In this document: positions 57,678-64,000 of the stretch, piece by piece
Layout: each line of letters opens with the position of its first letter
How positions within the stretch are numbered: position 1 is the first letter of the stretch
Origin: Rhizocola hellebori
Lineage (GTDB): Bacteria; Actinomycetota; Actinomycetes; Mycobacteriales; Micromonosporaceae
Reading direction: 5' to 3'
Length of the DNA stretch: 64,000 bases
Assembly: GCF_016862955.1 (NCBI RefSeq)
Contig: NZ_BONY01000001.1
Span: 186,001 to 250,000, forward strand
Program-made: the position numbers and the translations under genes
Notes under the pieces: model-generated
Databases searched by the model: none
The model's input: the letters and a program-made list of their open reading frames with translations, nothing else
Told to the model about the DNA's origin: nothing

Positions 57678-58898
57678 TTGTTTGACCGCTTGGTGAAGAA
57701 TTCGACATCGCTGTATCCTCAGCGGGCAAAGCTTGCGGAGAGGGATGCGTTGCCTTCACACCAAGAGAGCCCGGCACAGGAATATTGGGAGGTCGACGCC
57801 CCTCCCGATCCCACTGTCGCCCAGACCAGCACGGAGTTCCTCGCCGAGCTCGAGGTGCAGCTCCGATGGTCGCAGCTCTCCGTAGCCGACATTGAGCACC
57901 GGGTAAGGGCCTACGGCGGTTACGTTCCTGAGGGCAGCGTCACGGCTACGCTGCGCGGCAACGCTTTGCCCAGCGAGGATCTGCTTGTCCAGCTGCTGTG
58001 GGCGGTCGGCTGCGACGACCAAACCGTTGAGCTGTGGCTGTGGGCCCGGGAGCGGCTGGAGGCTGGAGGAACGTCCTTCGATCCGACATCTGTTTTGTGG
58101 GTACCGGATGAGCAACAGCGATATGCCGAAGGCGCCCTCGCCCAAGCCGTCCAGCAGCGAAGCGACGGCGGGTGGCGCGGCGTGCACCGCCACGGGACCC
58201 CCGACGACGCCGACGCTAAATACACGCCGAAACGCCTGCGGTCCAAGGGATCTGCTCGCGACCGTGACGGGCGCACCAACTGGTCGTCGCTGGTGATGAT
58301 TGGCCTGGTGGCCCTCGGGGTCCTGGCGCTGGGCGCCGGCGCCATCGCCGTTTTCGTCGACGGGGACGAGGTCGCCGCCCCGCCGCCGGGCAACCGCCAA
58401 GCGTGCTGCGCGGCAAGCCCCGCCCCCGGCTCCCAGACACCGGCGGCCCCGCAGGCGACCGAGTTCCCGCTCGGCCCGGGCTTGCCCAGTTCCAACGTCA
58501 AACCGACGGTCAGCACCACGCCGAAACCCACCACCACGACGCAGGGCCCTCAGCCCACCGTCACCACCCCGCCGCCGCCACCACCTCGCCTGACCGGCTC
58601 CGCCAACACGACCTGCACCAACCAGGAGGGCGTGTGGCAGGTCACCGTCACCCTGACGGCGAGCCTGGCCAACGCCGACTCGGGCACCGACCCGCAGGGC
58701 CGGGCAGGTCAGGGCAGCCCCCTGAACTCGTTCGGGCTCAACGGCTCGGGCAGCACACTCTTCAGCGGGCAGACCACGTTCGATGCCGGTGCCGCCCCGG
58801 ATCCCCTCCAGGGCACCGTCGAGTGGCATGTGACGGTCACCGTGGCCGGGGTCAGCCTCGACACCAACGGCACCGAGGGCTACGCCTGCGGCAGCTGA
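57678..58898 (+). CDS. HTH-like cytoplasmic domain - TM - extracytoplasmic domain protein
   Basis: In the 406-residue protein, residues 45-130 resemble an actinobacterial helix-turn-helix adaptor (EFLAELEVQLRWSQLSVADIEHRVRAYGGYVPEGSVTATLRGNALPSEDLLVQLLWAVG). A basic stretch precedes one TM helix (about 208-230: SSLVMIGLVALGVLALGAGAIAVFV). A Pro/Thr-rich linker and a beta domain with a single disulfide-capable Cys pair (TTCTN, YACGS) lie outside. Such one-TM XRE-like proteins may link envelope signals to transcription; this is inference. The start is uncertain: TTG at 57678 has only AGGA upstream, and GTG at 57693 is possible. Confidence 0.7.
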   Translation: MFDRLVKNSTSLYPQRAKLAERDALPSHQESPAQEYWEVDAPPDPTVAQTSTEFLAELEVQLRWSQLSVADIEHRVRAYGGYVPEGSVTATLRGNALPSEDLLVQLLWAVGCDDQTVELWLWARERLEAGGTSFDPTSVLWVPDEQQRYAEGALAQAVQQRSDGGWRGVHRHGTPDDADAKYTPKRLRSKGSARDRDGRTNWSSLVMIGLVALGVLALGAGAIAVFVDGDEVAAPPPGNRQACCAASPAPGSQTPAAPQATEFPLGPGLPSSNVKPTVSTTPKPTTTTQGPQPTVTTPPPPPPRLTGSANTTCTNQEGVWQVTVTLTASLANADSGTDPQGRAGQGSPLNSFGLNGSGSTLFSGQTTFDAGAAPDPLQGTVEWHVTVTVAGVSLDTNGTEGYACGS

Positions 58899-58967
58899 TG
58901 ACGAGCGGCGCTGGACAGGTGCTGTTACCGTCTCGACGACGCAATTCGGGGCCGGTGGAGGCGCGCG

Positions 58968-60032
58968 ATGGGCTTGATGGATAAGATTCGGGGCGAACTG
59001 GTCGATATCATCGAGTGGCTCGATGATAGCCGCGACACGATCGTCTGGCGGTTCCCCCGGCACGACAACGAGATCAAGATGGGCGCCCGCCTGGTGGTGC
59101 GCGAGTCGCAGACCGCGGTCTTCGTCAATGAGGGCCAGATCGCCGACACCTTCGGTCCGGGCACCTACACTCTGCAGACCCAGAACGTGCCCCTCCTGTC
59201 GACCCTCAAGGGCTGGAAGCACGGCTTCGACTCGCCCTTCAAAGCCGAGGTCTATTTCGTCAACACGCGGCTGTTCACGGACATGAAATGGGGCACTCAA
59301 AACCCGGTCATCGTGCGTGATCAAGAATTTGGAATGGTCCGGCTGCGGGCGTTCGGCACCTATGCCGCCCGGGTCGTCGACGCCCCCAAGCTGTTGACCC
59401 AGCTGGCGGGGACGGATCCGCAGTTTCGCACCCAGGAGGTCGAAGAGTTCCTGCGCCAGGCCATCGTGGGCCGGATGGGCGCAGCCCTGGCCAGCGCGGG
59501 TGTGCCGATGCTCGACCTCGCCGCGCACCAGATCGGTGTCGGCGACCAGGTCGCGGCCGCGCTCAACGGCGAGCTTGCCGACCTGGGCATCCAGATCGCC
59601 AAGTTCGTCATCGAGAACATCTCCCTGCCGCCCGAGGTCGAGCAGGCCATAGACAGCCGCAGCAAGTCGGGCATCATCGGCAACCTCGACCGGTACACCC
59701 AAATGCAAACCGCCGATGCGGTGCGCGACGCCGCCGACAACCCCGGCGGGGCAGCGGCCGACGGCATCGGCCTGGGTCTGGGCATCGCCGCAGCGCAACG
59801 GGCAAACGCCGCGTTGACGTCGCCGCCACCGCTGCCCGGCCAATGGTTTGTCGGCGCCGACGGCAACAGGCTAGGCCCATTCGACCTCGACGCCCTGCGC
59901 GCACGGGCCGGCAGCGGCTCGCTGAGCGCCGAAACGCTGGTCTGGAAGGCCGGCATGAGCGGCTGGCTGCCCGCCGGGCAGATCCCCGAGCTCGCCAGTG
60001 TCCTGGCCACCACTCCCCCGCCGCTGCCGTGA
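58968..60032 (+). CDS. SPFH-domain protein with C-terminal GYF_2 domain (YdjI-like)
   Basis: In the 354-residue protein, residues 1-220 are an SPFH-type domain (WRFPRHDNEIKMGARLVVRESQTAVFVNEGQIADTFGPGTYTLQTQNVPLL; VYFVNTRLFTDMKWGTQNPVIVRD). It is of the virion-core-like/YdjI subgroup, which lacks a membrane anchor. After an Ala/Gly-rich stretch, residues 293-345 match a GYF_2 domain (QWFVGADGNRLGPFDLDALRARAGSGSLSAETLVWKAGMSGWLPAGQIPEL). The Bacillus counterpart ydjI sits in an envelope-stress operon. It overlaps the zinc-ribbon gene by GTGA. Confidence 0.88.
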   Translation: MGLMDKIRGELVDIIEWLDDSRDTIVWRFPRHDNEIKMGARLVVRESQTAVFVNEGQIADTFGPGTYTLQTQNVPLLSTLKGWKHGFDSPFKAEVYFVNTRLFTDMKWGTQNPVIVRDQEFGMVRLRAFGTYAARVVDAPKLLTQLAGTDPQFRTQEVEEFLRQAIVGRMGAALASAGVPMLDLAAHQIGVGDQVAAALNGELADLGIQIAKFVIENISLPPEVEQAIDSRSKSGIIGNLDRYTQMQTADAVRDAADNPGGAAADGIGLGLGIAAAQRANAALTSPPPLPGQWFVGADGNRLGPFDLDALRARAGSGSLSAETLVWKAGMSGWLPAGQIPELASVLATTPPPLP

Positions 60033-61087
60033 CGACCACCTCGTTTCCGTGCGCCAGCTGCGGCGCACGGGTCGAGCACCTTCCCGGAACGGATGCGCTG
60101 TCGTGCCCGTACTGCGGCTCGCAGCAGGCCATCGTGGCGGTGCAGCGACAGGTCGCCGAGCACAGCTTCACCGACCTTCGGCCACGGCAGCGCGCCGCGG
60201 CGCAGCTGTTCTCCTGCCCCAAATGCGCGGCGCAGACCGAAAGCGACGCGCTTTCCGAGCGCTGCCCGTTCTGCACCACCCCGCTGGTCGGCGATGCGCA
60301 GTCGATCGGCCAGATCGCGCCGGAGGCGGTGGTGCCCTTCGACGTGGATCAGGCCGCGGTGCGCGACCGGTTGCGGCAGTGGATTTCCACCCGCTGGTTC
60401 GCCCCGTCGAGTCTGCGCCAGGTCGGGGTCGCCGAGTCGGTCCGCAGCGTCTACCTTCCACATTGGACTCTCGACTCCCAGACCGCCTCCGACTACACGG
60501 GTCAGCGCGGTGACGACTACTGGGCCACCGAGTCCTACACCACCACGGTCAACGGCCAGTCACAGACCCAGACCCGCCAGGTTCGGCGCACCCGGTGGCG
60601 GCCGGCCAGCGGCTCGGTGTCGCGCCGCTTCGACGACGTGCTGGTCCCCGCGACCCGCCGCGTGGACTCCGACCACCTGCACGACCTCATGCCGTGGCCA
60701 CTGCCGCAGGCCAAGCCCTACCAGCCCGAGTACCTTTCCGGGCACCAGACGCTGCGCTACGAGGTCGAGCCGGAGGCGGCGCTGGAGCAGGCCAAGCAGC
60801 AGATGGCCGCGGTCATCCACGAGGACTGCGAGCAGGACATCGGCGGCGATCACCAGCGTGTCTCCAATGTGGACACCCAATACACCGATGTCACCTACAA
60901 ACTGATGCTGCTGCCGGTGTGGATTGTGTGTTACCTGCACGCGGGCAAGAGCTGGCAGGTCTACGTCAACGGTTCGTCGGGAAGCGTCACCGGCCAGCGG
61001 CCCTACAGCACGGCCAAGATTGCGGCCGCGATCACCGTCGGCCTGGCCCTGATCGGCCTGCTGGTCTTCCTGTTCACCCGCAACTGA
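60029..61087 (+). CDS. Zinc-ribbon protein with C-terminal TM (partner of SPFH protein)
   Basis: The 352-residue protein begins with two zinc ribbons: CASCG...CPYCG (residues about 8-33) and CPKC...CPFC (about 70-90). The long middle domain (PHWTLDSQTASDYTGQRG..YW, QVRRTRWRPASGSVSRRFDDVLVPATRR) is mostly beta. One TM helix lies at the extreme C-terminus (IAAAITVGLALIGLLVFLF). It is thus a tail-anchored protein with its bulk in the cytoplasm. Zinc-ribbon/SPFH pairs are found together widely; envelope-stress sensing or membrane repair is the usual suggestion. The start is GTG 60029, which overlaps the SPFH stop. Confidence 0.85.
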   Translation: MTTTSFPCASCGARVEHLPGTDALSCPYCGSQQAIVAVQRQVAEHSFTDLRPRQRAAAQLFSCPKCAAQTESDALSERCPFCTTPLVGDAQSIGQIAPEAVVPFDVDQAAVRDRLRQWISTRWFAPSSLRQVGVAESVRSVYLPHWTLDSQTASDYTGQRGDDYWATESYTTTVNGQSQTQTRQVRRTRWRPASGSVSRRFDDVLVPATRRVDSDHLHDLMPWPLPQAKPYQPEYLSGHQTLRYEVEPEAALEQAKQQMAAVIHEDCEQDIGGDHQRVSNVDTQYTDVTYKLMLLPVWIVCYLHAGKSWQVYVNGSSGSVTGQRPYSTAKIAAAITVGLALIGLLVFLFTRN

Positions 61088-61096
61088 CCGCCGCGG

Positions 61097-61130
61097 GGGC
61101 AGGGCGGCGGATGAGCCCGCCGCCCTGCCC
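61097..61130. terminator. Bidirectional terminator
   Basis: GGGCAGGGCGGCGG and CCGCCGCCCTGCCC (61097-61110 and 61117-61130) form a perfect 14-base stem with a six-base loop. It lies between the convergent zinc-ribbon gene and the secreted protein gene. Confidence 0.8.
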
Positions 61131-61147
61131 GTCAGCGCGCGCCTGGG

Positions 61148-61675
61148 TCAGCCGCGCTTGAGGTAGTACCGGAAGTCCTTTGGTCCCCAGCAATTTGCCG
61201 CGCCAAAGACCACCTGCTCGGAAAGCCGGGCACCCGAACCGAGCGCAATCCACTTGTTGATGTAGTGGGTGCGGTTGACCCAGGTGTAGGGCCCGAACTC
61301 CACCCCCGGCTCCCAGGCATTGTGCCAAAGCGTCGTGCCGGCGTTGTCGTAGATGCTTGCCCCACTGAGCCAGTTGGTGGCCCGCGACGTCGTGTAGGCC
61401 GTGATCACCACTTTGGTGACGTAGGCGCGCGACGAGTCGGCCTCACCGATGTACCACGTCGCTTTCGCTTGCATCATCGATCCTTGGCACATGTCGTCGT
61501 CGTAGTCCAGGATCGCGTAGGTGGTGACGTAGGTCTTCGGGTCGAGGGCTACCTTGACATAGGTTTCCGCGAAGGGCTTGAGAACCGCGGCGGAGGCCGG
61601 GGTGGCCGCCACCAGGACGGTCATTGCCATCGCGAGCCCGGCCAGTGCGGCACGGGCCAAAGACATTGCTCTCAC
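61148..61675 (-). CDS. Secreted protein of unknown function
   Basis: The 175-residue protein has a signal peptide (MSLARAALAGLAMAMTVLVAATPASA, cleaved about 30 residues in) and a beta-rich mature domain of about 145 residues. Two cysteines (DDDMCQGSM, AANCWGP) could form one disulfide. Aromatic-rich strands are seen, such as ATWYIGEADSSRAYVTKVVI. The GTG at 61675 has AAGGAG five bases upstream; the in-frame ATG at 61666 is the alternative. No family is recognised. It is co-oriented with a second small secreted protein 31 bases upstream. Confidence 0.7.
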   Translation of the reverse strand: MRAMSLARAALAGLAMAMTVLVAATPASAAVLKPFAETYVKVALDPKTYVTTYAILDYDDDMCQGSMMQAKATWYIGEADSSRAYVTKVVITAYTTSRATNWLSGASIYDNAGTTLWHNAWEPGVEFGPYTWVNRTHYINKWIALGSGARLSEQVVFGAANCWGPKDFRYYLKRG

Positions 61676-61706
61676 GGTCACTCCTTTGTGGACTGTGATG
61701 GCTGAA

Positions 61707-62150
61707 TCATTTGGCGACGTCGTACTTCCAACCTTCACATTCGACCGCCCCGTTGGAGGTCGATCGTTTGCAGCCGCGCCACTTGATGCTGAACGGTTCG
61801 GTCTGGGTGCTGCCGGTCCACGCCGACTCGGAACGCTCGCCGCACGACACCCCGTTGATGGTGCCGCTCTTGAACTCCCAGTAGCCCGCCGAGGCGTCGT
61901 AGATCACGTATTGGGCGAGCGGCACCCAGCCGTCACCACACATCCGATCCTTGACCGTGAAGGAGTTGCGGCCGACGCTGGGATTGTGGTTGCCGGCGTT
62001 GTACCAGACCTCACCGGCGACGGGCCTGCTGCCCGACCAGTGATAGATGAGCTGATGCGAGGTGGCGGCCTGCGCCGGGGCGCCGCCGAGCACGGTGGCG
62101 ATGGTGAACGAAGCCGCCAGCACGCCCAGTAGCTTGGGTAATCTCCACAT
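61707..62150 (-). CDS. Secreted cysteine-containing protein of unknown function
   Basis: The 147-residue protein has a signal peptide (LPKLLGVLAASFTIATVLGGAPAQA) and a compact mature domain of about 115 residues. Its four cysteines (DRMCGDGW, GVSCGERS, WRGCKR, VECEGW) probably form two disulfides. The domain is rich in Trp, Gly and Ser, with a predicted all-beta fold. An in-frame ATG at 62162 would add four residues; neither start has a good Shine-Dalgarno sequence. It precedes the other secreted gene in a likely two-gene operon, divergent from the SARP regulator gene. The function is not recognisable. Confidence 0.7.
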   Translation of the reverse strand: MWRLPKLLGVLAASFTIATVLGGAPAQAATSHQLIYHWSGSRPVAGEVWYNAGNHNPSVGRNSFTVKDRMCGDGWVPLAQYVIYDASAGYWEFKSGTINGVSCGERSESAWTGSTQTEPFSIKWRGCKRSTSNGAVECEGWKYDVAK

Positions 62151-62232
62151 GCCGCACAGCATTCGGGGTGATGGTTGTACGAAACCTTGCAGAATCCTTA
62201 AACTGGCAGTTCCGCACGACTGTCGTTATTGG

Positions 62233-64000
62233 ATGGTGAAGGTGGAACTCCGTCTGCTCGGCCCGGTGGAGCTGTGGGCACAAGGGACCGCCGTGCACCT
62301 CGGCACCCCACGACAGCGTGGTGTGCTCGCCGCGCTCGCGGTCGATGCCGGGCGTCTGGTCGAGGTCGACATGCTCATCGATCGGGTCTGGGACAAGCCA
62401 CCGCAGCGGGTCCGCCAGGCGCTGTGGGTGTATGTGAGCCAGCTGCGCGCCGCGCTGCGGCACACCGCCGGTGCGCAGCTGGTGTCCCGCTCCGGCGGAT
62501 ACCTGCTGGACGTGGAGCCCGACGCGGTGGACTTCCTCTGCTTCCGGCGGCTCACCGAGCAGGCGCGGGGGCTGCCCGCCACGGAAGGTCTGCGGGCCGG
62601 CCTGCTCGGGCAGGCACTGGGTCTGTGGCGGGGCCAGCCGTTGGCTGGGCTGTCCGGCTCGTGGGCGCGCCGCACCGCGGACGCCTGGCGCCAGCAACAC
62701 CTCGACGCGCTGGTGGTATGGGCACAGGCCGAAACCCGGATGGGAAACCCGGGCGCGGTCGTCGCGGCACTCACCGAAGCGGTCGGCGAACATCCGCTGG
62801 CCGAGTCGCCAGTGGCCGCGCTCATGCTCGCCTACCACGGGCTGGACCGCAACTCCGATGCGCTGGAACAATACCTGGCCCTGCACCGACGGCTGGCCGA
62901 GGAGCTGGGCACCGATCCCATGCCGCGGTTGCAGCAGATCCATCGCGCCATCCTGCGCGGCGAGCCGATGCCGGCCGGGTTCGCCGGGTCCCCGCCGGAT
63001 GGCGCGCCGGCGCGGTCTCGCCGCCCGCTCGCCGCCCAGCTGCCAGCCGGCCCGGGCGGGTTCAGTGGCCGCACCGCAGAGCTCGACTTTCTGAGCTCCA
63101 GTATGCTGCGCGCGCTGTCAGGCACGCCCGTTTGCGCGGTAGTGGGCACCGCGGGGGTGGGCAAGACGGCGCTGGCGTTGCGCTGGGCGCATCGGGCCGC
63201 CGGCGCCTTCCCCGATGGCCAGCTCTTCATCGACCTTTACGGCTTCGATCCGGTGCGCCCGGCGTTGGACCCGGCCGAGGCGCTGCAACGGTTCCTGCGC
63301 GCGCTCGGAGTCGACCCGGCGGCCATACCGTCCGATATGGACGAAGCCGCGGCGCTGTACCGCTCCCATATGTCCGACAAGCGAATGCTGGTGGTGCTCG
63401 ACAACGCTTTCAGCGATCAGCAGGTCAGACCGCTGCTGCCGGGCGCGGCCGGCTCAGCTGTCGTGGTGACCAGCCGGCATCTGCTGCGCGGCCTGGTGGC
63501 CCATGACGGCGCGCGCCTGCTGTCGCTTGAGCCGATGGCTCCAGCGGAGGCGCTCGATCTGCTGTTGGTCGCGCTGGCACACCGCGACGAACGAGCCGAC
63601 CTCGGCGACGTCGCCGAGCTGGCACGGCTGTGCTGCTGCTTGCCGCTGGCCTTGCGGGTGGCCGCCGCGCACCTCACGGTCCACCCCCAGCTGACCGTCG
63701 CGAAATATGTGGCGCAGCTGGCGGAAGGCCCCTTGTCGATTCTGGACAGAGGCGACGAGGCGCTGGTGACGGCCGCGCTCGACCTGTCCTATCGTGCGCT
63801 GGCGCCGCCGGCCAGGCGTCTTTTCCTTCTCTTGGGGGTGATGCCGGGGCAGGAGTTCGGCCTGCCGGCCGCGGCCGCGGTGCTGGGCGGCCCGCTCAGC
63901 CAGACCCGCCGCCTGCTGGACAATCTGTGCGCCGCGCATCTGGTCGCCGAGCGCGAACCGGGCCGCTACCGCATGCATGACCTGCTGCGCCACTACTGCC
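62233..64000 (+). CDS. SARP-type regulator with NB-ARC domain (AfsR-like; 3' end outside window)
   Basis: 589 complete codons are seen before the right edge. Residues 1-90 form the OmpR-like winged HTH of SARPs (VELRLLGPVELWAQGTAVHLGTPRQRGVLAALAVDAGRLV, LIDRVWDKPPQRVRQALWVYVSQLRAALR). Residues 95-250 are the bacterial transcriptional activator domain (VDFLCFRRLTEQARG, EQYLALHRRLAEELGTDPMPRLQQIHRAIL). From 275 comes NB-ARC, with GTAGVGKTALAL (K311), MLVVLDN, VVTSR and LPLALR. AfsR-type proteins activate secondary-metabolite or secreted-product genes. It is divergent from two small secreted proteins, 82 bases away. A C-terminal TPR array would be expected beyond the edge. Confidence 0.9.
   Translation, partial: MVKVELRLLGPVELWAQGTAVHLGTPRQRGVLAALAVDAGRLVEVDMLIDRVWDKPPQRVRQALWVYVSQLRAALRHTAGAQLVSRSGGYLLDVEPDAVDFLCFRRLTEQARGLPATEGLRAGLLGQALGLWRGQPLAGLSGSWARRTADAWRQQHLDALVVWAQAETRMGNPGAVVAALTEAVGEHPLAESPVAALMLAYHGLDRNSDALEQYLALHRRLAEELGTDPMPRLQQIHRAILRGEPMPAGFAGSPPDGAPARSRRPLAAQLPAGPGGFSGRTAELDFLSSSMLRALSGTPVCAVVGTAGVGKTALALRWAHRAAGAFPDGQLFIDLYGFDPVRPALDPAEALQRFLRALGVDPAAIPSDMDEAAALYRSHMSDKRMLVVLDNAFSDQQVRPLLPGAAGSAVVVTSRHLLRGLVAHDGARLLSLEPMAPAEALDLLLVALAHRDERADLGDVAELARLCCCLPLALRVAAAHLTVHPQLTVAKYVAQLAEGPLSILDRGDEALVTAALDLSYRALAPPARRLFLLLGVMPGQEFGLPAAAAVLGGPLSQTRRLLDNLCAAHLVAEREPGRYRMHDLLRHYC

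Noticed and set aside
57756-59843. Long (695-codon) open frame on the minus strand
   Set aside because: It is antisense to the HTH-TM gene and the SPFH gene, both of which have clear domains; long antisense frames are common in this GC-rich DNA.

Overview
The window is high-GC DNA (about 70 % by eye over most of its length) with GTG/TTG starts, many ATGA/GTGA stop-start overlaps, and SARP, ROK, LacI, TetR and HspR-type regulation. This points to a filamentous actinobacterium, perhaps of the Pseudonocardiales; the family is a guess. No tRNA, rRNA, CRISPR array, integrase or transposase was seen.

Layout. (1) 1-5.2 kb: the start of a secreted GH18 chitinase running off the left edge, a truncated esterase, an M64 metallopeptidase overlapped by a LysR gene, and small membrane or unknown genes. 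(2) 5.3-12.1 kb: a sugar ABC importer operon (binding lipoprotein, double ATPase, two permeases, SMP-30 lactonase) under a ROK regulator. (3) 12.3-16.1 kb: a SnoaL-fold protein, a DHA2-type drug exporter divergent from its TetR repressor around a double palindrome, and an LPG-synthase-type membrane protein.

(4) 16.4-23.3 kb: a visibly GC-poorer island, the most interesting part of the window. It has a 1420-residue protein fusing an APH/kinase-like domain, NB-ARC and TPRs; a HExxH-type peptide-modifying enzyme; directly upstream of that enzyme an 82-residue peptide resembling FxSxx-COOH precursors but with an internal W-S-S-A-V motif and a 27-residue tail; and a four-TM S-4TM-type putative pore-forming effector. 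It looks like a rearranged relative of the FxSxx-COOH systems without the radical SAM enzyme.

(5) 24.6-41.3 kb: an ECF-like sigma factor, a small partner and a cytoplasmic subtilase, divergent from a TPR-CHAT protease gene. This is followed by a contractile injection system (sheath, tube, LysM hub, VgrG spike, PAAR-like tip, gp25, baseplate J with a C-terminal beta-propeller, tail protein I) that ends in three membrane proteins, one with a PASTA-like domain. Related palindromic motifs lie on both sides of the CHAT gene. No assembly ATPase, tape measure or tail fibre was found in the window.

(6) 41.3-52.6 kb: a small heat-shock protein with a HAIR (HspR) site, then the complete L-rhamnose regulon: RhaT/P/Q/S-type ABC importer, rhaI, an aldolase-dehydrogenase fusion and rhaB, divergent from a LacI regulator with two matching operators. 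(7) 52.6-64 kb: a PHB-depolymerase-like lipoprotein, a DUF6745 protein with a partner, a YndJ-like membrane protein with dual TetR-type operators, a secreted tectonin-like propeller, an HTH-TM protein, an SPFH-GYF/zinc-ribbon pair, two small secreted proteins, and the start of a SARP-NB-ARC regulator cut by the right edge.
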